Under the pieces are notes generated by a model. It made no database searches. It worked only from the letters and a program-made list of their open reading frames with translations, and was not told where the DNA came from. Source: Pseudomonas koreensis (GTDB taxonomy: Bacteria; Pseudomonadota; Gammaproteobacteria; Pseudomonadales; Pseudomonadaceae). From it: 64,000 nt of DNA. The position numbers and the translations under genes are program-made. The DNA lies in the NCBI RefSeq assembly GCF_024169245.1, contig NZ_JALJWP010000001.1, positions 1,361,001-1,425,000 on the forward strand, given 5' to 3'. Every line of letters starts with the position of its first letter. The stretch's first letter is position 1. Of this stretch, positions 55,033-64,000 are shown piece by piece.

Positions 55033-56526
55033 TTACACCGCAAGCATGCGCCCGGTTTCTTCCAGCTTCATATGCCAGCTCAGTGCTTCGCGCAGAATAT
55101 GCGGGGTATGACCGCCAATTGCGCAAGCCGCGCTGAAGTAATCATTCAGTGCCTGGCGAAAGTCCGGATGCACGCAGTTGTCGATGATCACCCGCGCACG
55201 CTCCCGTGGCGCCAGGCCGCGTAAATCGGCGAGCCCGACCTCGGTCACCAGAATGTCGACGTCATGCTCGGTATGGTCGACGTGGCTGACCATCGGAACC
55301 ACACTGGAAATAGCGCCACCCTTGGCGATCGACTTGGTCACGAATACCGCCAAGTGCGCATTGCGCGCAAAATCGCCGGAGCCGCCGATGCCGTTCATCA
55401 TCCGCGTACCGCAGACATGGGTAGAGTTGACGTTGCCGTAGATGTCGAACTCCAGCGCAGTGTTGATGCCGATAATACCCAGGCGTCGCACCACTTCCGG
55501 GTGATTGGAAATCTCCTGCGGGCGCAGGATCAGTTTGTCCTTGTATTTCTCCAGGTTGCCGAACACATCACTGTTGCGCCGCTCGGACAGGGTGATCGAG
55601 CTGCCCGAGGCGAAGCTCAGCTTGCCGGCATCGATCAGGTCGAAGGTCGAGTCCTGCAGCACCTCGGAGTACATGGTCAGGTCTTCGAACGGCGAGTCGA
55701 TCAAGCCACACATCACCGCGTTGGCGATATTGCCGATCCCGGCCTGCAGCGGGCCGAGCTTGTTGGTCATGCGCCCGGCCGCGACCTCCTGCTTGAAGAA
55801 GGTAATCAAGTGCTCAGCGATCGCATTAGTGTCGACATCCGGTACTGACACCGTGGACGGCGAGTCCGACTGCTGAGTGATGACAATCGCAACGATCTTC
55901 TCCGGCGGAATCGGAATTGCCGTGCTGCCGATGCGATCATCGACTTTTACCAGCGGAATTGGCGTCCGCGTCGGGCGATACGTCGGGATATAGATGTCAT
56001 GCAGGCCCTCGAGGTTGGCGTTGTGCGCCAGGTTGATCTCGACGATCACTTGTTTGGCGAAGATCGCGAAGCTGGCCGAGTTGCCTACCGACGTGGTCGG
56101 CACGATATGGCCTTGCTCGGTGATGGCGACTGCCTCGATGACGGCGATGTCCGGCAGCTTCAATTGCTGGTTGCGCAACTGCTCGACCGTTTCCGAGAGA
56201 TGCTGGTCGATGAACATCACTTCGCCGGCGTTGATTGCCTTGCGCAACGTGCTGTCGACCTGAAACGGCATGCGCCGCGACAGCACGCCGGCCTCGGTGA
56301 GTTGCTTGTCGAGGTCGTTGCCCAGGCTGGCGCCGGTCATCAGGCTGATCTTCAGCGGCGTGACCTTGGCCCGCTCGGCCAGTGCGTGGGGAACGGCCTT
56401 GGCTTCGCCGGCGCGGGTGAAACCGCTCATGCCGACGGTCATGCCGTCCTCAATCAGAGCAGCGGCGTCGGCAGCGCTCATCACTTTATCCAACAACGAA
56501 GGCAGGCGAATACGGTCACGGTACAT
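55033..56526 (-). CDS. Acetyl-CoA hydrolase / succinyl-CoA:acetate CoA-transferase
   Basis: A 497-residue class I CoA-transferase. The glutamate that forms the CoA thioester is in TMYSEVLQDS (near residue 288), and glycine-rich segments GPLQAGIGNIANAV and MNGIGGSGDFARNAH form the CoA pocket. Homologues move CoA from succinyl-CoA to acetate or hydrolyse acetyl-CoA, so the role is acetate/propionate and CoA-ester balance. Which reaction dominates is not visible. It is alone, between the DUF1127 gene and the transhydrogenase terminator. Confidence 0.92.
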   Translation of the reverse strand: MYRDRIRLPSLLDKVMSAADAAALIEDGMTVGMSGFTRAGEAKAVPHALAERAKVTPLKISLMTGASLGNDLDKQLTEAGVLSRRMPFQVDSTLRKAINAGEVMFIDQHLSETVEQLRNQQLKLPDIAVIEAVAITEQGHIVPTTSVGNSASFAIFAKQVIVEINLAHNANLEGLHDIYIPTYRPTRTPIPLVKVDDRIGSTAIPIPPEKIVAIVITQQSDSPSTVSVPDVDTNAIAEHLITFFKQEVAAGRMTNKLGPLQAGIGNIANAVMCGLIDSPFEDLTMYSEVLQDSTFDLIDAGKLSFASGSSITLSERRNSDVFGNLEKYKDKLILRPQEISNHPEVVRRLGIIGINTALEFDIYGNVNSTHVCGTRMMNGIGGSGDFARNAHLAVFVTKSIAKGGAISSVVPMVSHVDHTEHDVDILVTEVGLADLRGLAPRERARVIIDNCVHPDFRQALNDYFSAACAIGGHTPHILREALSWHMKLEETGRMLAV

Positions 56527-56695
56527 GGATGATTATCTCGGGCAACGAGTAGCAGGATGCGCAGTCTAGTGAATTTGGCCGGCGCCTGTCCCGCTACCAA
56601 GGTCGCAAACGAGGCCTCTATTTCGCGGGTTTGAAGTAAAACACCGTTACCGGATCTGCAACAACGCGGCAAATTGTCCGCCATCCGGTGCAAAC

Positions 56696-56722
56696 AAAAA
56701 CGCCCCGACAAGTCGGGGCGTT
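56696..56722 (-). terminator. Terminator of the pnt operon
   Basis: A perfect 9-bp stem (CGCCCCGAC with GTCGGGGCG, 2-nt loop on paper) followed by five Ts in the minus-strand direction, 19 bp after the pntB stop. Confidence 0.88.
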
Positions 56723-56740
56723 CGTTATTGCAGCGACGAA

Positions 56741-58174
56741 TTACTCGACCGCTTTGACCATGTCTTCGATGACCTTCTTCGCATCGCCGAAGACCATCAT
56801 GGTCTTGTCCAGATAGAACAGCTCATTGTCCAGGCCCGCATAACCGCTGGCCATCGAGCGCTTGTTGACGATGATGGTCTTGGCCTTGAACGCTTCGAGA
56901 ATCGGCATGCCGGCAATCGGCGACTTCGGATCGTTCTTCGCCGCCGGGTTGACCACGTCGTTCGCACCGAGCACCAGCACCACGTCGGCCTGGCCGAACT
57001 CGGAGTTGATGTCTTCCATCTCGAACACCTGATCGTAAGGCACTTCGGCCTCGGCGAGCAGGACGTTCATATGCCCCGGCATCCGACCCGCTACCGGGTG
57101 GATTGCGTACTTCACGGTCACGCCACGGTGGGTCAGCTTCTCGGTCAGCTCCTTCAGCGCATGTTGAGCACGCGCTACCGCCAGACCGTAACCCGGCACG
57201 ATGATCACAGTGTCGGCGTTGGTCAGCAGGAAGGTTGCGTCATCAGCCGAACCGGATTTGACCGGACGGGCTTCCTTCGCACCAGCAGGGCCTGCATCTG
57301 CCGTATTGCCGAAACCGCCGAGCAGTACATTGAAGAAGGAACGGTTCATCGCCTTGCACATGATGTACGAGAGGATCGCACCGCTCGAACCCACCAGCGA
57401 GCCGGCAATGATCAGCATCGAGTTGTTCAGCGAGAAACCGATCCCCGCCGCCGCCCAGCCGGAATAGCTGTTGAGCATCGACACCACCACTGGCATGTCG
57501 GCGCCACCGATCGGGATGATGATCAGCACGCCCATCACGAAGGCCAGCGCCAGCATCAGCGCGAATGCAGTGAGGTTGCCGGTGAACATGAAGGTCAGGC
57601 CAAGAACCAGCGTAGCCAGACCCAGCACCGCATTGAGCTTGTGCTGACCGGCGAACTGTACCGGTGCGCCCTGGAACAGGCGGAACTTGTACTTGCCCGA
57701 GAGTTTGCCGAACGCAATCACTGAACCGGAGAAGGTGATTGCACCGATGGCGGCACCGAGGAACAGCTCCAGACGGTTGCCCGCCGGGATCGCATCGCCC
57801 AGCTGTTTAACGATACCCAACGACTGCGGCTCAACCACCGCCGCGATGGCGATGAACACCGCCGCGAGGCCGATCATGCTGTGCATGAACGCTACCAGTT
57901 CCGGCATCTTGGTCATCTCGACGCGCTTGGCCATGATCGAGCCGGCGGTGCCGCCGACCAGCAAACCAACGATGACGTAACCGATACCGGCCGTGGCCAG
58001 CTCAGCCCCGAGCTTATAGATGAGGCCGACGGTGGTCAGGATGGCCAACGCCATGCCGAGCATGCCGAACAGGTTGCCGCGCCGCGAAGTGGTCGGGTGC
58101 GACAGGCCTTTGAGGGCCTGGATAAAGCAGATCGACGCGATCAGATAGAGCGTCGTGACGAGATTCATGCTCAT
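56741..58174 (-). CDS. pntB: NAD(P) transhydrogenase subunit beta
   Basis: A 477-residue protein. About nine membrane helices (residues 1-290) are followed by the NADP(H)-binding domain III (about 300-477), with VIIVPGYGLAVARAQHALKE for nucleotide binding and the conserved LVLGANDVVNPAAKNDPKSPIAGMP region. It forms, with the two alpha polypeptides, the proton-translocating enzyme that uses the membrane gradient to reduce NADP+ with NADH. Its start overlaps the previous stop (TAATG). Confidence 0.95.
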   Translation of the reverse strand: MSMNLVTTLYLIASICFIQALKGLSHPTTSRRGNLFGMLGMALAILTTVGLIYKLGAELATAGIGYVIVGLLVGGTAGSIMAKRVEMTKMPELVAFMHSMIGLAAVFIAIAAVVEPQSLGIVKQLGDAIPAGNRLELFLGAAIGAITFSGSVIAFGKLSGKYKFRLFQGAPVQFAGQHKLNAVLGLATLVLGLTFMFTGNLTAFALMLALAFVMGVLIIIPIGGADMPVVVSMLNSYSGWAAAGIGFSLNNSMLIIAGSLVGSSGAILSYIMCKAMNRSFFNVLLGGFGNTADAGPAGAKEARPVKSGSADDATFLLTNADTVIIVPGYGLAVARAQHALKELTEKLTHRGVTVKYAIHPVAGRMPGHMNVLLAEAEVPYDQVFEMEDINSEFGQADVVLVLGANDVVNPAAKNDPKSPIAGMPILEAFKAKTIIVNKRSMASGYAGLDNELFYLDKTMMVFGDAKKVIEDMVKAVE

Positions 58175-58494
58175 TACTTCAGCGCCTCTTCTTTTGCTTT
58201 CGGGGCTTTCTTCTTGAACATCTCAAGCATGCGGCGGGTGACCAGAAAACCACCGAAGACATTGACCGCAGCCAGTGCCACGGCGAGGGTGCCCATGGTT
58301 TTGCCCAGCGGCGTGACGGTCAGTGCGGCGGCGAGCATGGCGCCGACGATCACGATCGCCGAAATCGCGTTGGTCACCGCCATCAACGGTGTGTGCAGCG
58401 CAGGCGTCACGTTCCAGACCACGTGGTAACCGACATAAATCGCCAGCACGAAGATGATCAGGTTGTAGATACCGGGGGAGATAAGCTCTTCCAT
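58174..58494 (-). CDS. pntAB: NAD(P) transhydrogenase subunit alpha part 2
   Basis: A 106-residue membrane protein with about three helices ([20 protein letters not shown], split after 20 residues, and two later ones) and [19 protein letters not shown]. It corresponds to the membrane part of E. coli PntA as a separate chain, the Rhodospirillum-like split. It lies 15 bp after pntAA and overlaps pntB. Confidence 0.93.
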   Translation of the reverse strand: MEELISPGIYNLIIFVLAIYVGYHVVWNVTPALHTPLMAVTNAISAIVIVGAMLAAALTVTPLGKTMGTLAVALAAVNVFGGFLVTRRMLEMFKKKAPKAKEEALK

Positions 58495-58509
58495 CGTCTG
58501 AATCCCTGC

Positions 58510-59631
58510 TTAGGCGTTTTTGCGGATGACTTGGCCGTCGCGGCACATCAGGCACGCGGCGACGATATCGTCTTCGAGGTTGACGTCGAACTGGCCTTCC
58601 TTGGTGAATACCAGCTTGAGGAAGTCCAGCAGGTTGCGCGCATACAGCGCCGAAGCATCGGCAGCGACTTCACCGGCGAGGTTGGTCGGGCCAACGATGG
58701 TTACGCCGTTTTCCACAACGACCTGATCGGCAACGGTCAGCGGGCAGTTGCCACCCTGAGCGGCGGCGAGATCGATGACCACCGAACCCGGTTTCATCTG
58801 CGCCACGGTATCTGCACTCAACAGCGTCGGCGCCTTGCGGCCCGGAATCAGCGCAGTGGTGATGACGATATCAGCCTGCTTGGCGCGCTCGTGCACGGCC
58901 TGGGCCTGACGCTGCATCCAGCTCGCCGGCATCGGCCGCGCGTAACCGCCGACACCGACTGCGCATTCGCGCTCTTCATCGGTCTCGTACGGCACGTCGA
59001 CGAACTTGGCACCGAGGGACTCGATCTGTTCCTTCACCGCAGGGCGCACGTCGGAGGCTTCGATCACCGCGCCCAGACGTTTCGCCGTGGCAATCGCCTG
59101 CAGACCGGCCACGCCCGCGCCGAGAATCAGCACGCGCGCCGCTTTCACGGTGCCCGCAGCGGTCATCAGCATCGGCATGAAACGTGGGTAATAGTGAGCG
59201 GCGAGTAACACCGCTTTATAACCGGCGATGTTCGCTTGCGACGACAACACATCAAGACTCTGCGCCCGCGAGGTGCGCGGCGCCGCTTCGAGGGCGAACG
59301 CGGTAATGCCGCACTCGGCCATCTTCGCGATGGTCTCGTTGTTGAACGGATTGAGCATGCCCACCAGCACCGTACCGCGCTTGATCAGCGTCAGTTCGGC
59401 ATCGCTTGGCGCGACCACTTTGAGAATCAGCTCGGCGCCAAACGCGTCATTGGCGCCGCCAATGCTCGCGCCGGCCGCTTCATAGGCACTGTCGACGACA
59501 CTGGCTTTGATGCCGGCGCCGCTTTGCACAGTGACCTTATGGCCTTGGCCGATCAGCTTCTTGATGGTTTCCGGGGTTGCAGCAACCCGTGTTTCACCGG
59601 TCTGGGTTTCGAGAGGAACACCAATGTGCAC
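58510..59631 (-). CDS. pntAA: NAD(P) transhydrogenase subunit alpha part 1
   Basis: A 373-residue soluble domain I that binds NAD(H). The Rossmann motif is VLILGAGVAGLQAIATAKRLGA and the mobile loop and DVRPAVKEQIESLGA segments are typical. The start is the GTG at 59631 (MHIGVPLETQTGETRVAATP) with AGGAG upstream; the open frame runs on only as a shadow. It is the first gene of pntAA-pntAB-pntB. Confidence 0.94.
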   Translation of the reverse strand: MHIGVPLETQTGETRVAATPETIKKLIGQGHKVTVQSGAGIKASVVDSAYEAAGASIGGANDAFGAELILKVVAPSDAELTLIKRGTVLVGMLNPFNNETIAKMAECGITAFALEAAPRTSRAQSLDVLSSQANIAGYKAVLLAAHYYPRFMPMLMTAAGTVKAARVLILGAGVAGLQAIATAKRLGAVIEASDVRPAVKEQIESLGAKFVDVPYETDEERECAVGVGGYARPMPASWMQRQAQAVHERAKQADIVITTALIPGRKAPTLLSADTVAQMKPGSVVIDLAAAQGGNCPLTVADQVVVENGVTIVGPTNLAGEVAADASALYARNLLDFLKLVFTKEGQFDVNLEDDIVAACLMCRDGQVIRKNA

Positions 59632-60065
59632 GTCAAATCTCCTGCGTGATCTTATTGAGTAAACCCATGCACTACGGATGGTGCGACTGGGGCGGCCGAT
59701 CAGCACGATCCCGCCGAATCAGGGCGGGGCGCGGCATTTTGCAGGCGAACTTTATGCCCTTCAAGGGATTATGACGGGTGACGGAAAATTAACTACAAGT
59801 CATGCCGTGACCGAATGTCGCAGATGGCCAGTTGAACCCCTTGCAGGCCGTGCCCTGCAAGGATTCTGGCTGAATTTGAAAAAAATTCGCATCGGTGGCG
59901 TGAATAGGCAGCAATGAGTCGCCATTAGAGGCTGAAAGCCACGTGTTTGGCAGCTTGTGGGACGTCTGTACGACTTTCGGATACAGTCTGCGGAAAAGCG
60001 ACAAATAGTTATATCTGTAGGGTTTTCAATTTTCTGACTACGGGGTTAAGTATTGCCGAGAGCCT
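59632..60065. other. Intergenic region upstream of pntAA
   Basis: No gene is supported in these 434 bp. It should contain the pnt promoter and the end of the convergent-side LysR transcript. Visible structures are a perfect hairpin CCTTGCAGG-N6-CCTGCAAGG (59839-59862) and a palindrome GAATTTGAAAAAAATTC (59872-59888). Composition becomes AT-richer toward 60065. Confidence 0.45.
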
Positions 60066-60965
60066 TTATTCTTCTGGGCTGTAGCTTCGTGCCTGATTTA
60101 CCAGCCAGTCACGAAATGCCTTTAGCGATGCTGATTCGACCTTTCGCTCCGGAATCATCAGGTAATAGGCCTTGATGCTGGAAAGCGCTTGAGGGTTGGC
60201 AGCCACCAAGCGTTTCTCGGCCAGCTCGCGCTGAATCAGAAACGGCGGAATCAGCGCGACGCCCATGTCGTGCATGGCTGCCTGGGCAAGCATGGAGAAT
60301 AGCTCGTAGCGTGGACCTGTCATGTCGCGAGGGATATTCAACTGCTGCGAGTTGAACCATTGGCGCCAGGCGTAAGGTCGGGTGGTTTGCTGCAGCAGCG
60401 GTAGTTCGGCGATGGCAGCGGCTGTCAGCTGTCTGCAATTGCCGAGTAGGGCGGGGCTGCACACCGGCATCGGATTCTCACCCATCAATCTGTGGGATTC
60501 GGTGCCCGACCAATCGGCATCGCCGAAGTAAATCGCGGCATCGAATTCGGTGTCGGCAAACAGGAATGGCCGGGTGCGGTTGGTCAGGTTGACGGTCACT
60601 TCCGGGTGCTTGAGCTGGAAATCCTTGAGCCGTGGCAGTAGCCATTGCGTGCCGAAAGTCGGGACGACCGCGAGTTCGATCACATTGGTGCCTTGCTGGC
60701 CCATTACCGAAAGGGTGTCGCGTTCCACTGCATCGAGTTGAGTCGCCACTCGACGGCTGTAGGAAAGTCCCGCCTCGGTCAGTTTCACTCCCCGTCGCGA
60801 ACGTCGGAACAGTTCCACGCTGAGGAAGTCTTCAAGGCTGGCGATCTGTCGGCAAATGGCGCCTTGGGTGAGCGACAGCTCTTCAGCTGCACGGGTAAAG
60901 CTCTCGTGGCGGGCGGCAGCTTCGAAACTGATCAGGGCGGTGGTGCTGGGTATCTTCCTGCGCAT
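60066..60965 (-). CDS. gcdR: LysR-type regulator, probable GcdR
   Basis: A 299-residue LysR regulator. The DNA-binding part is TTALISFEAAARHESFTRAA, then EELSLTQGAICRQIASLEDFL (about 7-48), with a periplasmic-binding-like effector domain after residue 90. It is divergent from the glutaryl-CoA dehydrogenase gene, 158 bp away. In P. putida and P. aeruginosa the equivalent regulator, GcdR, activates the glutarate genes with glutarate as inducer. The name is given by this synteny, not by a direct match. Confidence 0.88.
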   Translation of the reverse strand: MRRKIPSTTALISFEAAARHESFTRAAEELSLTQGAICRQIASLEDFLSVELFRRSRRGVKLTEAGLSYSRRVATQLDAVERDTLSVMGQQGTNVIELAVVPTFGTQWLLPRLKDFQLKHPEVTVNLTNRTRPFLFADTEFDAAIYFGDADWSGTESHRLMGENPMPVCSPALLGNCRQLTAAAIAELPLLQQTTRPYAWRQWFNSQQLNIPRDMTGPRYELFSMLAQAAMHDMGVALIPPFLIQRELAEKRLVAANPQALSSIKAYYLMIPERKVESASLKAFRDWLVNQARSYSPEE

Positions 60966-61123
60966 GTACGACAACCTCACTAATGCGCCGCATAAAAGGC
61001 TATTCGCGACGATACGGAGTGAGAAATTAGCACAACAGAATGCGAAATCCTCGTTTGCCCCGACCGCGAACCGCGCCTAGGATCAATGCCACGTTTAATT
61101 CACCCGATTGCGAGGGCACACTC

Positions 61124-62305
61124 ATGGGCGGTAAAGCTAGCTTCAACTGGATCGATCCCCTGCTGCTGGATCAACAGCTCACCGAAGAGGAGCGGATGAT
61201 CCGCGACACCGCCGCGCAGTTCGCTCAACAGAGCCTGGCGCCGCGTGTACTGGAAGCTTTCCGTCATGAGAAGACCGACCCGGCAATCTTCCGCGAGATG
61301 GGTGAAGTCGGCCTGCTCGGCGCGACCATCCCCGAGCAGTACGGTGGCAGCGGTTTGAACTATGTCAGCTACGGCCTGATTGCCCGTGAGGTCGAGCGCG
61401 TCGACTCTGGGTATCGCTCGATGATGAGTGTGCAGTCCTCGCTGGTGATGGTGCCGATTAACGAATTTGGCACCGAAGCACAGAAACAGAAGTATCTGCC
61501 GAAACTGGCCTCGGGCGAATGGATCGGTTGCTTTGGTTTGACCGAGCCGAACCATGGTTCCGACCCGGGCGCGATGATTAGCCGGGCGCGCAAAGTCGAT
61601 GGCGGCTACAGCCTGACCGGCGCGAAGATGTGGATCACCAACAGCCCGATCGCTGACGTATTTGTGGTCTGGGCCAAGGACGATGCTGGCGATATCCGTG
61701 GCTTCGTCTTGGAAAAAGGCTGGAAAGGTCTGAGCGCTCCGGCGATCCACGGCAAGGTCGGCCTGCGTGCTTCTATCACTGGCGAGATCGTCATGGACAA
61801 CGTGTTCGTGCCTGAAGAAAACATCTTCCCGGATGTCCGTGGCCTGAAAGGTCCGTTCACCTGTCTCAACTCCGCACGCTACGGCATTTCCTGGGGCGCG
61901 CTGGGCGCGGCCGAGTTCTGCTGGCACACCGCGCGCCAATACACTCTGGACCGTCAGCAATTCGGCCGCCCATTGGCCGCGACGCAACTGGTGCAGAAGA
62001 AACTCGCCGACATGCAGACCGAGATCACTCTGGCGCTGCAGGGCTGCCTGCGTCTTGGGCGGATGAAGGACGAAGGCACAGCTGCCGTTGAAATCACTTC
62101 GATCATGAAGCGCAACTCCTGCGGCAAGTCGCTGGATATTGCGCGGATGGCGCGCGACATGCTTGGTGGCAATGGTATCTCCGATGAGTTCGGCGTGGCC
62201 CGTCACCTGGTCAACCTGGAAGTGGTGAATACCTATGAAGGTACCCACGACGTTCACGCGCTGATCCTCGGGCGTGCGCAAACCGGTCTGCAGGCGTTCT
62301 ATTAA
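61124..62305 (+). CDS. gcdH: Glutaryl-CoA dehydrogenase
   Basis: A 393-residue acyl-CoA dehydrogenase. The FAD-site motifs [17 protein letters not shown] and [19 protein letters not shown] are present, and the catalytic glutamate lies in [20 protein letters not shown] near residue 370. The [10 protein letters not shown] and YEGTHD pattern, together with the co-transcribed CoA-transferase, fits glutaryl-CoA oxidation and decarboxylation to crotonyl-CoA in the lysine/glutarate pathway. The ATG at 61124 gives the family N-terminus; GAGGGC precedes it. FAD-linked, cytosolic. Confidence 0.96.
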   Translation: MGGKASFNWIDPLLLDQQLTEEERMIRDTAAQFAQQSLAPRVLEAFRHEKTDPAIFREMGEVGLLGATIPEQYGGSGLNYVSYGLIAREVERVDSGYRSMMSVQSSLVMVPINEFGTEAQKQKYLPKLASGEWIGCFGLTEPNHGSDPGAMISRARKVDGGYSLTGAKMWITNSPIADVFVVWAKDDAGDIRGFVLEKGWKGLSAPAIHGKVGLRASITGEIVMDNVFVPEENIFPDVRGLKGPFTCLNSARYGISWGALGAAEFCWHTARQYTLDRQQFGRPLAATQLVQKKLADMQTEITLALQGCLRLGRMKDEGTAAVEITSIMKRNSCGKSLDIARMARDMLGGNGISDEFGVARHLVNLEVVNTYEGTHDVHALILGRAQTGLQAFY

Positions 62306-62319
62306 CAGGAGGGCGGACC

Positions 62320-63540
62320 ATGGGCGCGCTGTCGCATCTACGGGTACTGGATTTATCGCGCGTGTTGGCCGGGCCGTGGTCCGGGCAGATACTCGCCGAC
62401 CTTGGCGCCGAGGTGATCAAGGTCGAACGCCCGGGCAATGGTGACGACACTCGCGCCTGGGGGCCGCCCTTCCTCAAGGACGCTTACGGCGAGAACACGT
62501 CGGAAGCGGCTTATTACCTCTCGGCCAACCGCAACAAGCAATCGGTGACCATCGACTTCACGCGTCCTGAAGGGCAGAAGCTGGTGCGCGACTTGGCGGC
62601 GAAGTCGGACATCCTGATCGAGAACTTCAAGGTTGGCGGTCTGGCGGCGTATGGTCTGGACTATGAGTCGCTGAAGGCACTCAACCCGAGTCTGATCTAT
62701 TGCTCCATCACCGGCTTCGGCCAGACCGGCCCCTACGCCAAGCGCGCAGGGTATGACTTCATGATCCAGGGGCTTGGCGGCTTGATGAGCCTGACTGGCC
62801 GTCCCGAAGGAGATGAAGGCGCCGGGCCGGTGAAGGTGGGCGTGGCGCTGACGGATATCCTCACCGGCTTGTACTCGACAGTGGCGATTCTCGCGGCATT
62901 GGCTCATCGCGATCACGAGGGTGGTGGCCAACACATCGATATGGCGTTGCTGGACGTGCAAGTTGCGTGTCTGGCCAACCAGGCGATGAACTACCTGACC
63001 ACGGGCAATGCCCCAAAGCGGCTGGGCAATGCGCATCCCAACATCGTGCCTTATCAGGACTTTCCTACAGCGGATGGCGACTTCATCCTCACCGTGGGTA
63101 ATGACGGACAGTTCCGCAAGTTCGCCGAAGTCGCTGGGCAGCCGCAGTGGGCGGACGATCCTCGCTTCGCGACCAACAAGCTGCGGGTGGCGAATCGCGC
63201 AACGTTGATCCCTTTGATTCGTCAGGCGACGGTCTTCAAGACCACGGCCGAGTGGGTTGCTCAACTGGAACAGGCGGGCGTGCCTTGTGGGCCGATCAAT
63301 GATTTGTCGCAAGTGTTTGAGGATCCCCAGGTGAAGGCGCGCGGCCTGGCTATCGAGCTGCCCCATGCTTTGGCGGGGAGGGTGCCTCAGGTAGCCAGTC
63401 CGATTCGGTTGTCGGAGACGCCTGTCGAGTATCGTCATGCGCCTCCTTTATTGGGGGAGCACACGCTGGAAGTTCTGCAGCGAGTCTTGGGTCTGGGAGC
63501 GGGCGCAGTCGCCGCGCTTAAGGACGAAGGGGTCCTTTGA
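62320..63540 (+). CDS. gcdG: CaiB/BaiF CoA-transferase, probable succinyl-CoA:glutarate type
   Basis: A 406-residue class III CoA-transferase. Typical segments are LRVLDLSRVLAGPWSGQILA, DLGAEVIKVERPGNGDDTRAW and the catalytic aspartate region GVALTDILTGLYST (D179). It follows gcdH by 14 bp with AGGAGG before the ATG, so it should supply glutaryl-CoA to that dehydrogenase by taking CoA from succinyl-CoA. The specific donor and acceptor are inferred from operon context. Confidence 0.92.
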   Translation: MGALSHLRVLDLSRVLAGPWSGQILADLGAEVIKVERPGNGDDTRAWGPPFLKDAYGENTSEAAYYLSANRNKQSVTIDFTRPEGQKLVRDLAAKSDILIENFKVGGLAAYGLDYESLKALNPSLIYCSITGFGQTGPYAKRAGYDFMIQGLGGLMSLTGRPEGDEGAGPVKVGVALTDILTGLYSTVAILAALAHRDHEGGGQHIDMALLDVQVACLANQAMNYLTTGNAPKRLGNAHPNIVPYQDFPTADGDFILTVGNDGQFRKFAEVAGQPQWADDPRFATNKLRVANRATLIPLIRQATVFKTTAEWVAQLEQAGVPCGPINDLSQVFEDPQVKARGLAIELPHALAGRVPQVASPIRLSETPVEYRHAPPLLGEHTLEVLQRVLGLGAGAVAALKDEGVL

Positions 63541-63633
63541 GTCTTTCTTCTATATAGAAGACTTGGATCTAACCGTCGATTGACTGTTTTTTAGCCAATT
63601 CGCAAGTTATTGAAAGAAAAGCGAAATTAACGG
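63541..63633. other. Intergenic gap after gcdG
   Basis: A short palindrome (AGTCTTTCTTCTATATAGAA and following GACT) lies directly after the gcdG stop and may assist transcript ending. No gene or clear terminator with a T run is seen. Confidence 0.4.
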
Positions 63634-63661
63634 TTGACGGCAGATTCCAGAGGTCTATAAT
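63634..63661 (+). promoter_or_regulatory. rRNA operon promoter P1
   Basis: TTGACG (63634-63639), 16-bp spacer, TATAAT (63656-63661), followed by TTCGCCCC at the expected start region. This is a near-consensus sigma-70 promoter. Confidence 0.82.
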
Positions 63662-63836
63662 TCGCCCCACTTCCGGCGCAGTCGAAACGGAAAACTCCTT
63701 GAGATTCAAAGAGTTACGCAGTTTTCGACAGCGGCCTGCTTCAGACTATCGAGGCCTGGAAGGAGTTGAAGGAGCACTGATGTGTGGCTCTTTTGACGGT
63801 TCGATCTTCTCGGTCGAAAGCGGAGAAGAAGAGGTG

Positions 63837-63864
63837 TTGACAGCAGCGATTAACGCTGTAGAAT
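63837..63864 (+). promoter_or_regulatory. rRNA operon promoter P2
   Basis: TTGACA (63837-63842), 16-bp spacer, TAGAAT (63859-63864), followed by the GC-rich TCGCCTCCCGC discriminator typical of stringently controlled rRNA promoters. Confidence 0.85.
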
Positions 63865-63946
63865 TCGCCTCCCGCTAACGAGAGATCGGAAGCGCAAGTG
63901 GTTGAAGTTGTTGAAGAATTCTTCGAAAACTTCTGAAAATAATCAC

Positions 63947-63974
63947 TTGACAGCAAATGAGGCTGCTGTAGAAT
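63947..63974 (+). promoter_or_regulatory. rRNA operon promoter P3 and leader start
   Basis: TTGACA (63947-63952), 16-bp spacer, TAGAAT (63969-63974), then a GC-rich GCGCGCCTCGG discriminator. The final bases of the window (GAGACGAAAGATC) match the leader that precedes the boxA antiterminator and 16S rRNA in Pseudomonas. The 16S gene itself is outside the window. Confidence 0.85.
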
Positions 63975-64000
63975 GCGCGCCTCGGTTGAGACGAAAGATC

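Noticed and set aside
59678..59917. A 79-codon plus-strand frame in the gap upstream of pntAA
   Set aside because: No ribosome-binding site, no domain, and it spans palindromic non-coding sequence.
63741..63956. A 71-codon minus-strand frame at the right edge
   Set aside because: It covers the P2 and P3 rRNA promoters and has no coding features.

Overview
The window is a gene-dense, GC-rich chromosomal segment of a fluorescent pseudomonad, most likely the Pseudomonas fluorescens group. The evidence is recalled gene order (dsbA/cc4/engB/polA/thrB/znu/met, the aa3 oxidase cluster, trpI-trpBA, pntAA-AB-B, gcdR-gcdHG, then an rRNA operon leader), which resembles the oriC-flanking parts of Pseudomonas chromosomes, plus several classes of short REP palindromes typical of P. 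fluorescens. No phage, integrase, transposase, CRISPR array or tRNA gene was seen.

Layout. 1-5.4 kb: 5' end of dsbA, two c-type cytochromes (cc4 and a c5-like protein), engB, an ErsA-type small RNA with an AlgU-like promoter, and polA. 5.4-15.7 kb: a DUF2782 protein, thrB, the zinc regulon (znuA divergent from zur-znuCB, with a Zur-like box between them), a lipoprotein, catalase HPII (katE), and the methionine importer metNIQ. 15.9-24.5 kb: a cytochrome aa3 oxidase biogenesis cluster on the minus strand (coxB, coxA, ctaG, coxC, SURF1, a thioredoxin-fold-like membrane protein, ctaA, cyoE, SCO1) with one small two-helix membrane gene on the opposite strand. 24.9-29.3 kb: an unrecognised helical protein, a SulP transporter with a beta-carbonic anhydrase, and a radical SAM protein whose promoter carries a perfect LexA box.

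29.4-31.9 kb is the accessory part. It is visibly AT-richer and encodes a 380-residue S-pyocin-type toxin with a colicin E3-like rRNase tail, two related small proteins that are probably its immunity proteins, and a 100-residue protein with a textbook EF-hand loop. 31.9-35.8 kb: a three-subunit membrane gluconate-type dehydrogenase. 36-43.7 kb: a secreted tyrosine phosphatase-like protein, two paralogous M3 oligopeptidases around a zinc-ribbon protein, a gamma-class carbonic anhydrase, a HAD phosphatase and a predicted lipoprotein peptidase. 43.7-48 kb: two paralogous lipoproteins, two DUF1161 proteins, OsmC, a luciferase-like oxidoreductase, dodecin and a DUF883 protein. 48-54.7 kb: trpI/trpBA, an envelope cluster of three DUF2388 paralogues plus a DUF4105 protein, and a DUF1127 protein. 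55-63.5 kb: acetyl-CoA hydrolase/CoA-transferase, the split proton-translocating transhydrogenase, and the glutarate pathway genes. 63.5-64 kb: three tandem rRNA promoters, with the 16S gene expected just beyond the right edge.

Most genes form coherent modules: zinc homeostasis, methionine uptake, aa3 respiration with heme A and copper delivery, periplasmic sugar-acid oxidation, CO2/bicarbonate handling, NADPH supply and lysine/glutarate catabolism. The most unusual local content is the toxin/immunity islet, the DUF2388/DUF4105 cluster and a 122-bp near-perfect palindrome next to the ErsA gene. Start codons were chosen by hand from ribosome-binding sites, family length and signal peptides; no database search was possible.
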